64,000 nt of DNA. It comes from Pleodorina starrii (Eukaryota > Chlorophyta > Chlorophyceae > Chlamydomonadales > Volvocaceae). Both the position numbers and the translations under genes were made by a program. Under the pieces are notes generated by a model. That model worked only from the letters and a program-made list of their open reading frames with translations. It was not told the origin of the DNA and ran no database searches. The stretch spans positions 1,877,501 to 1,941,500 of the forward strand of contig BRXU01000020.1 in the NCBI GenBank assembly GCA_030267565.1, written 5' to 3'. This document shows, piece by piece, positions 22,265 through 34,500 of the stretch (positions are counted from its first letter, which is position 1; each line of letters starts with the position of its first letter).

Positions 22265-22955
22265 AGGGTCGCCGTCACGACAGTCGCTGCTGCCGCCGCC
22301 GCCGCTGCCGCTGCTGCTGTTGCTGGTACTACGGCACCACTGCTGCTGTCGCCACTTGCGCTCAGACAGTAACACCCGCAGCCGCTGCCGCTGCCGCAGC
22401 TGCTGCCCAATGCGCCATCAATCGACTGTAGCGTCCACCGCCGTCAGTGCCGCCTCAGCCACCACCGGCAAGCGCCACCCAGCAGCACCTGTGGCGGCGG
22501 CGACTGTATGTCCCGAATCGCCGATGATCATGCATCGCAGGTCGCACCGCCATCAGCTGATGCCAGGCGCCGCCGCGACCGCCGCCGTCGCCGCCGCCGC
22601 CGCCAGGCGCCATCAGGCTCGCGCGCATCGCACCGCCATCCGCCGTCATCGGAGGGCGACCGGCGGCGGCGGCGCGTTTTGCCGCCACGGCCATGCAGTT
22701 TCGCACCGCCAGCCGCCGCCGCGGCCGTAGCTCCTCCCAAACTACCGTGACGTCATTCAGGCCCGCGTCGCCGTGATCGTGCAGGTCGCTCCATCCGCCG
22801 CCGCCGCCGCCAGGCACCGCCAGCCGCCAGGCTCCATCAGGCTCGAGCGGGTCGTACCGCTAGCAGCCGTCGTCAGACGGCGGAGGCACGTTTTGCCGCC
22901 CGCCGTCGCCGCCGCCAAGCGCCGCCGCCGCCGCCGTCGCCGCCAGGCACCATCA
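22265..22955. repeat. GCC/CAG-rich region with repeats of the FKBP 3' end
   Basis: Trinucleotide-rich sequence carries a CGCCAGGC..CATCAGGCTCG(C/A)GCG segment near 22606, 22834 and 22944, and the last copy runs into the final codons of the FKBP gene. Arg-, Ala- or Gly-rich open frames through it on both strands are compositional. Confidence 0.65.
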
Positions 22956-25900
22956 TCAGGCTCGCGCGGGTCGTACCGCCAGCAGCTTGATATCGAACAG
23001 CAGCGTCCGATTGAAGTCTTTGAGGGTGCGGTTGTCGAGCACGAAGTCCAGCGCGCGCTGGCCGCCCAGCTCAGCCGGCTGGGGGCCGTACCTGTACGGC
23101 AGGTACGGTGATATCATGCCGTACATCAGTGTGCCGTACATACACTGTGTCGTGGAAGGGGGGTAAAGCCCGTCAATAAGCAAGCAGCCCTGGCCAACAA
23201 CAAACAGCTCCGGCCAACAACCAAACAACCACTGTAACACCCGACAACAAGCAGGCGAAGCAGCCCCCACCCCCCAGTCCACCACTCCACCTGTATTTGT
23301 AGATCTTGAGATCCGAAGAGATGAGCTCGCCCGTGAATCTCTCCCCGCGGTCCAGAGGGTAGGCCAACTCCGGGAGATCGCCGGGAACCTCCACTCGTAC
23401 GATGCCTGTGTACGGCGTACGGCGTACGACATGGTTACATGTTGCTTTCGTGATGCCGCTACACGACGGATGAGGTGCCCATCCACGAACGCGCGTCTCG
23501 ACGGACCGCTCCGCACTCGTACGGCATCTTGTCAAGCCCGCCAAAAGCGGCCCGCTCACAAAGCCTTGACCCGCCCTGTGTGTACGTACGGTACTCTCCC
23601 CGAGTCGTACCCCCACCCGCTGCCGTACACCAACATGTCGTAACTAACCCCGCCGTACTCTTGCCCCGTGCCGTACCTCCTGCCCGCATGTTCTCCACCG
23701 CCAGCTCGAAGGCCTTGATGGCCTGCGTGTGTATGTACGACATGTTGATTATACGGCAGTACGGACCAGGCGGTGGGCGCGGGGTGAGGACGCCGATGCT
23801 TTCTCGGCACAAGCAGTCCGGCAGGCAGTCCGGCAGGCCGGCAGGCAGACGTGTACACCCCCACCCCCCTTCCCTCCCTCCTGCCTTCCATCTTCCGTGC
23901 CCCCAGGCACCGCTGGGTACCCACAGTCCCGCCCTCCCGCCCCATTTCCACCCACCCACCAACCCGCCCGGCCCCCAATTCCATCCACCCACCCGCCTGC
24001 CTGCCTGCCCGCACCCCCAGCGCACGCACGGTTGCATAAACCCACTCCCCCGCAGCCACGTTGCCGCACACACACGCACACACACACGCACACGTGCCCG
24101 CACCCTCAGCGCACGCAAGGTTGCCCATACACACATGGCCACACACACCCATGGCCACAGAATGTATAACCTTTCCTCCGGCATCCACGTTACCACGCAC
24201 ACACACACACACATATATATATACACACACGCATACACACCCACGCACTGGCACCCACCTGGCCTCCCCCCAGCTTGAACTCGTACGGCTCATCGCGGAC
24301 ACTGGTGTTGTCGATCCGCTGCCAGACAGCGAAGTGCAGTGCGGTGCAGTGCGGTGCGGGCGGGTCGGAGGAACGAAAGGGGCGCGAAAGGGGAGTGAGA
24401 GGGGGTGAGCGGCCGGCGGGACGGTGGTGGTGGTGGTGGTGGTGGTCGGTGGGGATGTGCGGCTGCAGCGCAGTGCATGTGTGTGCGTGTGTGTGTACCG
24501 GTGCCAAGGGCTGGGGGCTTTTGGCTGATTTGAGGCCTTACAAGTTGGCTCTGGGGGGCGGGGCGGGGCGGGGCGCAATCGGAAGAAGACTAACGGAACA
24601 AGCAGGCTAACCAACCAACCAACCAACCAACCAACCAACCAAGAGATGCAAGCCAACCAAACAAGCGAGGCCAGTGGGCTTCATTGAGTGACGTGTGCAA
24701 CGGTATAAGGCCCAGGACGCGAACACGTGAATCTGGGTATATGGGTATCACGGCGAAACACTACCACTGCCCCTGCCCCTGCCCCTCCCACTGCCACTGC
24801 CACACACGCCCCGCGAGCGCCCCCTCCCTCCCTCCCTCCCTCCCTCGGATGGCTCGCTCACCTTGCCTTCGTGGTCGGCGTGCGAGCAGAGCGGACCAGT
24901 GCCGGGCAGTGCCGGGCAGGGAAGGGAGGGGAGGGGAAGGGAAGAGAGGGGGAGGACAGGGTAGGGCAGGGCAGAGCAGGGAGGGTCAGGTGGACGGTGA
25001 CTGGCAGAGCATTGAAGGGCAGGGGGCAGGGCAGGGCGGGGCGGGGGGGGGGGGCGGGGATGATTTTACCGTGTGCCATTGAGCGTGTCGACAGGTCACA
25101 AGCGCACGAGACAGGGCAGGGCAGGGCAGGGCAGGGATGACCCGTGGGTCGTTCAGTGGGCGGGTGGACCGGCAAAACCCTGAGCCACCCAGCCACCCGC
25201 CAAGCCACCTTCCTGGGTTGGTGTCATCTCAACCCCATTACCTCTCCCCCCCAAACCTCATCCTGCCCACCCGCCACATCACTCACCCGCCCACTCGCCA
25301 AGTCACGCTCCCGTCCACTCACTCACTCACTCACCCGCCACTCACCCACTCATCCGTCCACCCGGCAAGTCACCAACCCGCCCACCCGCCCACACACCCA
25401 CTCACTCACCCTGGTAACCCTTTGTGAATCCGGCCCAGTGAACCACCACCGTGTCCCCCGGCTGGGGTCGGGCGCCCTCGCCCTCCCTGTAGCGTCAGTC
25501 AGCAGCACCAGTCAGCAGCACCGGTCAGCAGCACCAGCAGTGGCGGCAGCAGTGGTGGAAGCGGTGGCGGCAACGGGGCCAGTGGTAAGGATTTGGTTTG
25601 GTGTTCATTGAGTATACGCGTCAAGAGGTGTATACATTGTCGCACAGCTTATGAAGAACTGCAACAAAGCTCGAACTGCGCCCGACGCCGCCGCTGTCCG
25701 TCCATGGCTCGATGGATGCCCCTCCCCCCTCGCCCCAGGCCCCGGCCACTCAGCCGGGAGGTCCGGAAGCTGAGCCCAGCTCGTCTGAAAGGTGGTTTCG
25801 GAAAGGCATCTCGTGCGTGGCCTTTTCCGCAGCCACACTGCTACGGAGGGAGCCGGGGACCCACCGAATGGTTAGAACTTTGATGCCCGATGGAAGCGTC

Positions 25901-26211
25901 ACAAAGTCGTCCGCAAGCGCCGGCTCCGGCAGCACCGCTGCAGCAGCTGCCGCTGATGTCAACGCGCCAGAGAGCAGCAGCAGCGCGCCGCGACGACTTT
26001 GCGCCAGCGGGCTGTCATTGCGCACCACGTCAGCATTCTTCGCAAGAGTTGCGTTTTCGGGTCCGTGTCGAAGAGCGATATTTGCTGAAGTTGTTCGTGC
26101 TGCAGTCACAAAGCATACTGGCGCGCGGCGAGGCCTTGCGCTGGTGAATGGCCGCTCACCGGGCCGCGCAGTCGTGGTCACGCATGTTCGGGAACTGTGC
26201 AGCGAATGCAT
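22956..26211 (-). CDS. thylakoid-lumen FKBP-type peptidyl-prolyl isomerase
   Basis: Minus-strand exons: 26211-25865, 25486-25410, 24318-24259, 23722-23677, 23405-23291 and 23091-22956. Exon 1 encodes a chloroplast transit peptide, then a twin-arginine signal (SRRGALLLLSGALTSAAAAA) ending ALADD, so delivery to the thylakoid lumen by the Tat route is likely. Next come LPSGIKVLTIREGEGA, GDTVVVHWAGFTKGYQ, RIDNTSV..YEFKLGGGQ, AIKAFELAVENMRAGG, VPGDLPELAYP and finally GPQPAELGGQRALDFVLDN with TLLFDIKLLAV. The C-terminal GQRALDFVL.N signature is that of plant FKBP20-2/FKBP16-type lumenal proteins, linked to photosystem assembly. The junction between 25410 and 24318 is out of phase, so a small exon is missing. 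Between 25409 and 24319 are cytosine-rich repeats. Confidence 0.85.
25115..25250. repeat. dispersed 150-bp repeat, copy 2
   Basis: The same ordered motifs as at 22085-22250, including the palindromic GACCCGTGGGTC. It lies within the large FKBP intron where an exon appears to be missing. Confidence 0.8.
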
Positions 26212-27324
26212 TTTTAATTTAATGCTTCCTCACTATTTCTTTTTGGTTTTCAAGAATGGTCAACGGCAATTGTGAGTGCGAATGTGGGCGTTACGATAGC
26301 CCTGAATGGGGCTTATGGTCGTTGACGTCGAGGGCCGGCCACGGACCGGAGTTCTGACGGGCTGCGCCGCGACTGCGGTTTACTCGGGATGCCCGCGCTC
26401 AGGCACCCTAACCCCCATTTCCTCTTGCCCTAGACCCCATACTCAGCAGTACCCTCACAGTGTACCACGAGTGTCACAGACCCCCCCTCTGCACCCCAGC
26501 TCCCCCCTCCTCTCTCCCGCGCTGCCAGCAGCTGCCAGCTCATTGGAAGCGAAGGGAGCTCCGTAGCCCCGCCGTACAAACAGAGCCTCCGTCCCTCCGC
26601 TGCAATACCTTTCGTATTGGCCCCCTCCCCGCGATTCGTGGTGGGCCCCTCCCCGTGATTTGTTGTGCAGCCGCGTAACATCGCTTCCTGAGCAGGGCCC
26701 GCGGTCGAATTTGTTCGCGGAAGGCGACGTGAGTGTCGTTCTGCAAACCCCAAGCATACCTCGCTCAGTGATTTGTGGCGGTGGCAGCCCGGCAGCTAGA
26801 TGCAACCAGTGTGTGGTTTCAGATCGGTGATGGCAACGGAAGAGCTGAGCCATGGGTGTATGTAAACCTTGCCGGTGGCACACAGGGGGGTGGCGTGGTA
26901 GGGCGTGGTGTTTGCGTGTTTCGATGATGGTGTACGAGACGTTGACGGTACGACACGTTGGAGTTTGACTTCGCAGTGTCCGGTGGCCAACAGTTGGCGA
27001 TACTCTTTAACAATGCGTAATGGGTATCAAACAAAACTTCCCCACGATAAGGCCGTCTTGAACATCTAGTCACTGTGTCTTGTAACCCAACAACAACACC
27101 CAAAAACCTAGACCTGCGCTGTTATAATTCCAAACCATTGCAACGTAATTTTGTTATGATAGCGCCACATAATAAATATGCATAACGTCTTTCGTCATAA
27201 GGTGTGTCCTTGGCTCGAATGCAATGGTGGAGCTGAGATTTCCGCGCTTTGATTTCAAAGAATGGCGTTATTAGGGATGTAATATAACATCTTAGCAACC
27301 ACAGCAGCAAGCGGCCAACGCGGA
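26212..27324. other. intergenic region with an inverted-duplicated block
   Basis: This separates the divergent FKBP and PACRG-like genes. Positions 26660-26965 are duplicated in inverted orientation at 46355-46655 beside a PACRG exon fragment. Minus-strand frames here (for example DTHYALLKSIANCWPPDTAK at about 27020) look weakly coding but match nothing I know. The promoter of the PACRG-like gene should lie near 27200-27324; no TATA box is evident. Confidence 0.5.
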
Positions 27325-30300
27325 ATGGCAGAGCTCACTTACACGGGACGTGGGAACCGCGGCGCAGCGCCATCCGGAGCCCCGCAGCCGGCGCAGCAGC
27401 AAAAGCAGCAGCAGGCGCCAGAATGGACCCAAAGACCTTCAACCGCTTCTCCAAGACTGGAGGGCAACCCTCGCGCAGCCCCGCCGGCTGCAGCCGCGTC
27501 GCCGGCATCCGCGCAGCGCATGCTGGCTTTCCTGGACTCGGCCGAGCGCGCGGCGGCAAAGCAGCCGCCGCATCCAATGTTCCCTCCCTCGCCGTCAGAC
27601 GCAGCATCGCCGTCTCCCGGCGAGCATGGCCCTTCGCCATCCTCCCATCCGCAGCAACGTCAACGACCCAAATCCGCAGCCGCGTCGCTACGCGCCTCCG
27701 TCGGCCCCCGCATTCTCGAACTGCCCAACCACAACCACAACCAGCAGCAGCGCCAGGCGGCCGCTGCCCCAAAGAGTCGCACACCGCCTCCCAAGCGTCA
27801 GTACGGCAGGGTTTCGTTGTACGACCACAGTACGGCGGATCGGTCGCCCCACGAGGTGCCCGGCCCCGTCATCCTGCGCGAGCTGTCGCCTCCCCGCCTG
27901 GGTTTCCCCTCACGGCCCCCGGAGGACTTTCTCCGCGGGGGGGAGGGGCTATCGCTGCGGCAGCGCAACCAGCTCAAGGAGAAGCTGAAGCGCCACCCCG
28001 TTAACACGTGCGTGAGTGAGGCAGGGAGTGGGTTAGGCAGTGGGTGGGTTAGGCAGTGGGTGGGTGAGGCAGTGGGTGGGTGAGGCAGTGGGTGAGTGAG
28101 GCAGTGGGTGGGTGAGGCAGTGGGTGAGTGAGGCAGTGGGTGGGTGAGGCAGCGAATGAGGCAGTGCGTGAGTGAGGCAGCGAATTAGGCAGTGGGTGCG
28201 GCAGTGGGTGGGGTACTGGGTGGATTGCAAGGAGTGGAACAGAGTGGGTCCGTGAGGCAGTGAGAGGGTCGATGCGTCAAACAGTTAGTAGTTGGCAGTT
28301 GGTCGGTTCGAGTTTCCAACGCTGCCAAACACATCCCTGCGCGCCGCGGATCGACCCTAACCATTCCGCTCTGTTGATTTGGCACCCTCAACACACGCCC
28401 CCGCCTCCCCCGCCCTCCACCCCTCCCTCACCCCCCAACCTCTCCCTCTCTCAACCACCTCCCCCCCCGCAGCGAGCCGCCCTTTCAGCCCGGCACTGGC
28501 GGAGTCTGCCTCCGCCCGCCCCCACCCGGGCCCCCCTCCAAGTCCCCCCGCGGGGCGAAACCCCTGGACTGGGGCTCCTCCCCCTCCTCCTCCCGGTCTC
28601 TGTCCCTGTCCCCGCCCTCCCTGCTGCGCACCTATTATGACAACGGCACTCTTGATTTCGTGGCGGTGCGCTGGCGGGGCAGCCGGGCGGATGCGCTGGT
28701 GTGGGCGAGGGGGGTCACGAAAGGTGGGTTGTGATGAGGGGGTTGGGTTGGGTTGGGGGGGAGAGAGTGGTGAGAGGGGGCAGGAGATGGTGTGGTTTTG
28801 GGCAAGGGCGTTCAACGAGAGGTGGGGTGGGAGAGGGAGAGGGTGAGGGGTAGCTGCTGGGTCCAAACTCCTTTCTCTTCCCCTTCCCCGTCTCCTGTCA
28901 GTCCTCTTTTCTCCCCCGAGTCCCAACCGGACCCCGAAACCGGCGGCCGGCACAGCCTTCATCTGACCCCCTCCACCACCCCACCCCGCTTCCTCACAAG
29001 TCACAACCTCGCTCCGAAGCCGTCGGCCCCCCTTTACCCTCCCCTCCTTCCCCTCTCCCGCCCATCGAGCCACTTTGCCAATTCGGACTGTCGTACTCTA
29101 CCCCCATCCACCCGTTTCGCCCCCATCAGGCCCCGAAACCAGCGGGCCCCACACCCGCTCCTTCGTGTCCTGGGGCCCCGAGCCCCCCGCCGAGTTGGAC
29201 CTGCCGTCCTGGCTGCCGATTTTCATCGACGGTGTACGGGAGTACGACGAGCCGTACAGGTTCATCGCGATCCGGGGCTCGGAGGAGTTGCTGCTCAAGG
29301 CGGGGGACACGTGAGTGCCCCGTGTGGGTTTGGGTTTGGGTTTGGGTCCCTGAGGGGGAGAGGGGGATGAAGGGGGGGGGTTTAACGAAGGTGAGACCGC
29401 AGGGGGGGAAGGGGGGGCCAAGAACGGACATGTGAGGAGTCGTGTCATTTGGGTTTTAGGAGTTTCCGGCGCCGCCACCGCCGCCTCGCCCCTCGCTGTG
29501 CTGTCTCCGCTCCGAAACCCCTCATCTTCAAGTGCTCCCCACCTACCTCGCCACTGCAAATGAACGGCCACCAGGTCAACCCCCCCCCAAGCTCTCGCCG
29601 ACCCGTGGATGGGTCATTTGCAGAATATGCAAATGCACCCATACACTCACCCAGTGCAGTGCCACCGCCCTTCGCCGCCCTTCGCCGCCCTTCGCCACCC
29701 TTCACCGCCTGCACGGCCCGAACCCAAACCCGCCACTGCACGCACCGTTACAAAACCCCCCGCCCCCGCCCCGCCCCGCCCTTTCCCGCCCCGGCCCTTT
29801 CCCGCCCCCCCAAACCCCAAGCCCAGCCTGCACAACTTCGCCGAGCGGCTGGTGTCCCCCTTTCGCTCCGCTCTGCATACCCGGGAGCCCACCTGTGTGG
29901 CGGTGGCCCTGCAGCTCATGAGTACGGCACTGGCACTGGACCGCAGGCTGGCGACCAGCTGGGCCGCCCACTACTGGCAGTTCGCGCAGGCGAGGACGAG
30001 ACGGGGGGGGGGGGGGTAAAAAAAATACCGCAGCGAGACGGGGGGAAGGGGGAAGCGGGGAAGCGGGGAAGCGGGGGTCGGAAGAGGGGGGGAAGGGGCT
30101 AGATGCGGAGCGGAGTACATCGGGAAGTAAGGGGACGGGGGTTGATCTTTTCCCGGGGGCACGGGGGAAAGGGGATGGGGGCAGGGAAGGGGTTTTCGGG
30201 GTTTCGGGGGGCTTGGGCGGAGGCGGCTTTTCTGTGTCGCAGTGGTCCTGCTGCACCCCGGGCCTGCTGGTACCATTCGAGATGTCGTGTCCTTGTCCAC

Positions 30301-30842
30301 CTCCCCTGCCTCCCCTTCACGCCACACCACACCACACCCCAACCCACCCGCGTTTCCTGGATGGAGTGCCTGTCTTCGTTCCACCGCTGTGGTCTCCTCT
30401 TCACCACCCCCCAAAACGTTTTCCTCTCTTCACCACCCCCCAAAACGTTTTTTCCTCTCTTCACCACCCCCCAAAACGTTTTTTCCTCTCTTCACCACCC
30501 CCCAAAACGTTTTTTCCTCTCTTCACCACCCCCCAAAACGTTTTTTCCATTCCAACGCAGGTCCTCAATCTGTTTCGCTCCTCCCGCGCCGGCTCGCTGC
30601 TGGTGGACTTCGGCTACAACACCCGCTCCCTGGCCACCACCCGCCGCCTGGCAGCGGACTTCATGGACGCGTTTCAGGTGGCGGGGGGCGAGCTGGCGGC
30701 GGCGGCGGTGCGGCGCTACTCCCCCGGCCACGACCCGGCCGTCACCGATGCGGTGATGGCGCGGCAGGCGGCCAAGGCGCGTGCACGGGAGGCGGAGGCG
30801 GGGCGCACGCCTGGCGAGTTCAAGCCCTTTACGCTCTTCTGA
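27325..30842 (+). CDS. PACRG-family ciliary protein with long N-terminal extension
   Basis: Five exons: 27325-28007, 28473-28723, 29130-29310, 29827-29989 and 30561-30842. Phases are 2, 1, 2, 0 and the product is 519 residues. Residues 1-285 are low-complexity, rich in Pro, Ser, Gln and Ala. The rest matches the Parkin co-regulated gene (PACRG) domain: LLRTYYDNGTLDFVAV, LPIFIDGVREYDEPYRFIAI, LVSPFRSALHTRE, WAAHYWQFAQVLNLF. PACRG proteins sit at the inner junction of axonemal doublet microtubules; the GVRE..PY.F spacing also resembles the PACRG-like branch. The start is the first ATG of the long frame. The last intron appears to be GC-AG (CAG|GCGAGG), because only that join gives YWQFAQ/VLNLF. 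Part of exon 1 is duplicated at 45.9-46.3 kb. Confidence 0.85.
28010..28255. repeat. GAGGCAGTGGGTGGGT tandem repeats in PACRG intron 1
   Basis: About fifteen degenerate 12-16-bp units of (G/A)GTGAGGCAGTGGGT follow directly after the exon 1 donor. Confidence 0.85.
30395..30548. repeat. 31-bp minisatellite in PACRG intron 4
   Basis: Five copies of CTCTTCACCACCCCCCAAAA, each followed by CGTTTTTTCCT, end only 12 bp before the acceptor at 30560. The array therefore supplies the intron's polypyrimidine tract. Confidence 0.92.
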
Positions 30843-31099
30843 TTGATTCGCGGAATTCGAATCGGAACGGGTATTTGATCATCAGCTGGTGTTTGATTCA
30901 GATCGGATCTCGTTTTTAGAATTGTTTGGTTTGGTTTGATCTGGTTTGGCCGACTAATTTAAATGAATGTAGTAAATAGTCGGATCGGGTCTGGTCCGCT
31001 AGCGGCTGAACGGGCGGTGGGGTGCTCTAGGTGCAGACGTGGCTTGGGGTGTGGGGTGGAGGCGGAGGCGCAGGCTCAGGTGTGGTAGCTTCATCAAGC
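30843..31099. other. 3' flank of the PACRG-like gene
   Basis: T-rich then G-rich sequence without an open exon. It carries the presumed 3' UTR, but no clear TGTAA polyadenylation signal was identified. Confidence 0.4.
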
Positions 31100-31515
31100 C
31101 CTCTTCACGCCTCAGGCCGCGTGCGCTCTTCAGCTGGATGAGGTGGACTTGCTGGATCTGGATGCGGTGAGGGGGGGGGCGGTGAGGGGGCGGGCAAGAA
31201 CTGGACTCATGGACTCATTTCAGAGTGGTTTCGGAGGAGGTTTCACGAAGGCTTCGTTCTGGCATCGAGCGGCTTCCGTGGATGGGTCTGTGGAGTGGTT
31301 TGATTGCGGCTGTCGTGAATGGCGAGATATGGCGGCGGGGGGAGGAGAGGAGGGCGACGGCCTGGAGGGGGTCGGTGGTTTCGGGGCTTGGGCTGACCGG
31401 TTCCGAAGCGGGCGTGTGGGGTTTCGAGCTGTGCTGTGCTTCGGCTGGCGGGACAGGTTTCGGAGAGGAGATGTGGCTGGGTCACAAGAGTGGCGGAAGA
31501 CCAGGTTTCGTAGCG
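31100..31515 (+). pseudogene. aldo/keto reductase 3' fragment
   Basis: Positions 31116-31166 encode AACALQLDEVDLLDLDA between a CAG acceptor and a GTGAGG donor. This matches exon 12 of the reductase at 53254-53304 (ASCALHLDEVDLLDLDA), and about 350 bp of following intron is also conserved. The terminal exon is deleted, so the fragment cannot encode a reductase. Splicing of the PACRG transcript into it cannot be excluded. Confidence 0.85.
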
Positions 31516-34500
31516 GGTGTACGGCACCCTTTATTCGCCAGGCACGCTGTCAGTGTACGGCACCAGGTTTCGTGCCCAGCGAAGCATCAGCATCGGCGTG
31601 TGGCGGTGGCGGTAAATGCGGTGCGTGGTACTAGTCGGCGCGGTTGCCGTACGGCATGAGTACGGCTTAAACAAAGGAGCGGAGAGATTGTTGGGGAGGG
31701 GGCGTGGAAGAAGAGGGAAGAACGAAGCGTCGTCGGTACCGGGGGGCGGGAGCACGGATGGGTCGCCTGTTCATACATACACACGCATACACACCCCGGT
31801 GATCTCTCGGCTAGATCCAATGTAAACCGATGGACTGAATGCATAAAAATATACACCCTCGCACATTTGTCGTACCCACCCGGGTCGTACCCGCCCGAGT
31901 CGTATCCATTGCAGTGCGTGCACGCCCAGTGACGCAGTGAGCCCGCTGCCCCCCCCCCGGCTAGCCGTGCCCCTACACATGAGCGACGCTTTGGGGGGAA
32001 AGGGGGGACTCTAATAGAGCCCACTCTCCGTAACATACAACAGCACGTGTGCACGCACGGAGCTTCCCTTTGGGAGGTTTTGTTTTCATGACGAAAGAAA
32101 GGGGTGGGGGTGGGGACGACACGGCGGCTCCAGACGAGACGAGGCGAGGCGAGGTGGTGTCCCAACCAACCGACGAGACCGGCCCGATGCAATTATGTGA
32201 GGAGGAGGTCAGCCCCGAAATAACGGACACCGTTGAGAGAGAAGCGGCAGGGCGGGCCCGCAGGGCCCACCTGCAGAGCCCCAAATGTAGGCCCAAAGGC
32301 CTGCAGGGTCCAAAAAGCCTAAAACCCAACCCTAAAAAACCCTATACGTAGTTGAGAACGAATCATATCGATCACGGGTCCACTACAGGGAATGGTGTTT
32401 TCGCTTATCCAAAAGCCTCGGCGGCAGATCCGATATGTAGGCGGTCACGTCAATGATCCGCATGACAGAGAGAACCATCAATCCAGAGAACGACTTTCGT
32501 TTAGTGTAACTGGGCAATCGCCAATCCCTTCACAAAGAAAGCGGATTGAGTGTGCTGTATTTAGTTGGCGGCTGGCCGCTAAATACAAGCTGATACAAGC
32601 GACGACTTCACCTGGACTTAATTCGTACAGCGAGCCGTTGGTTCACATACCTGTGAAATATTGCGACGCTACACGGCCGAATAAACTGGATATATATTGG
32701 GGCATGTTAAAAGCAATGCCTATGGGCTACTTCGTTCGTCAATCCGAATGGCGACTTTCGTTAATCCGAAGGCCGACTCCCTCGCCAGCCCTCGCTCATC
32801 AATGGTCAATGCATACGTAGGCAGGCGCCGTGCATCCGGTTGGCAACACGCATGCATCAATGCCATATATATAAGTGTACGGTTAATTTAATAAACACGG
32901 AGTGTCTATGCTATTCGTTCCATCCACGACACACATTTCCAGCAATCTGAGCGACTCCCGTAGTGCCGTAGATACCCTCGCTCACACGCACACGAGGCAG
33001 GTAGGCCCGGAAATACCTCATTCCAGCGTTCCGATCGACCGCACGAGATCATGCAGCGATCCGTTCTTCAGTTCTTACCACGAACAATTAGATTACGCAC
33101 AAAGTCCATACGTATCAATCCAGGTTGCCACGTGACCACACAAAATCGGTGCGTGTGACCAAGCAACCTACACGCGCGGAAAAGATTCTGCAAGTAAGAC
33201 GTAGTAAGACATACATGTACGCCGAGAAGCGGCAGCCACATTACTAATCACATCTCTGGTCTGGTCTGGATATGACATCACCGGCGTTGCGGTTAAGGTC
33301 CTGGATTCGATTCCCGGGGAGACCCCCGACATTGACGGGAGCGGCGAGATTATGGCTAGCTGCTGAGATGTGGAGTTGGTCCCCAGTTGATTGGGCAGAT
33401 GACACGGTTGATTGGTGGCGATCGCTGAACCCTCAGTCTCTACGGCGCGGATGTCGGGTGAACGGATGAGGAGGGGTCCTAGTCGGCAGGACCAACCGCC
33501 TTCGTTGGACGCTCAGTTCGTATGGCGTTGGACAGTGTGACGGTGGTGGATGGTGCTCAAAGCGAACAAACTCGTGGCTGATAAAAATAGGAGGGCGGTG
33601 CCCTCACCCTAGAATGGGCCCAGAAGCCCCCCACACTGTAACATAACAAAACATAACAACATAACATAACATAACATAATCACATTACTCGCGGGCGGTT
33701 ACGAAGAGCCAACCGCACCGAAACCAAGTTCTTCGTTCCACCTGCCAACCAAAAGCAGTTCTTGCCGTTAATATACCGTTACAGCAATTTGACGATACCA
33801 TACACCCAAACGCGTGAACGCCGCGTTCCATCAATTTTAGTTCCATCTCCGGCCTAAGTATCCTGACGGTGACAGTACAGGTAGGTAGAGCGTCCTTTGT
33901 TGGCCGGTCGCTTCGTGTCACAAAATGCACTCGCTCACACGCACCGTCCCCCACCATCCATCTATACCCGCTCAAAGTGGCTGGCTTCATGTATCATCCA
34001 TCCATCCGTACGTTCACCAGAACGAAGCAACCGCAGCAGCAGCTAGCCCCGCAGTTCAAGTGGGCGTGCGAGTCGGGTGTCGGCCGCCGGCTGCCAGCAA
34101 CCGTCACACGCATGCATGTTGTCCAAGCCCAACATACACACTAGCTAGCTATGTATGGTTGGTAACCATACATGTCATCACAGTCTGCCTCCACCATCCA
34201 CCCTGCTTAGAATGAACCTTCGTTCCGTCCTCGGTCCCATCCGTCCCATTCCCTTATTATTCGATCGGCATTATTGTCGATCGACTCCCGCGCATACTAA
34301 AAGAGGTTCCCATGCAAAACGAAGTCAGTCGTAGCTAGATAGGTCAGGTAAGTCGCTCGAGAGCGTGTACATCAAATAAAGCAGATAGAGCCTAAACCTC
34401 GCTCTGAGATCAGCTAGCTGGTCTCACACACCAGCAGTAACGAAGGTATATATGCATGTTCGTGCTTGGGATTAGAACGGCAGCAGGCCCGCGCGCGCAC

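Noticed and set aside
22320..22817. Arg/Ala-rich frames on both strands
   Set aside because: Produced by GCC/CAG trinucleotide repeats downstream of FKBP.
32049..32351. 100-codon plus-strand frame in duplicated block A
   Set aside because: The frame is destroyed by indels in copy B (54560-54720), so it is not under coding constraint.
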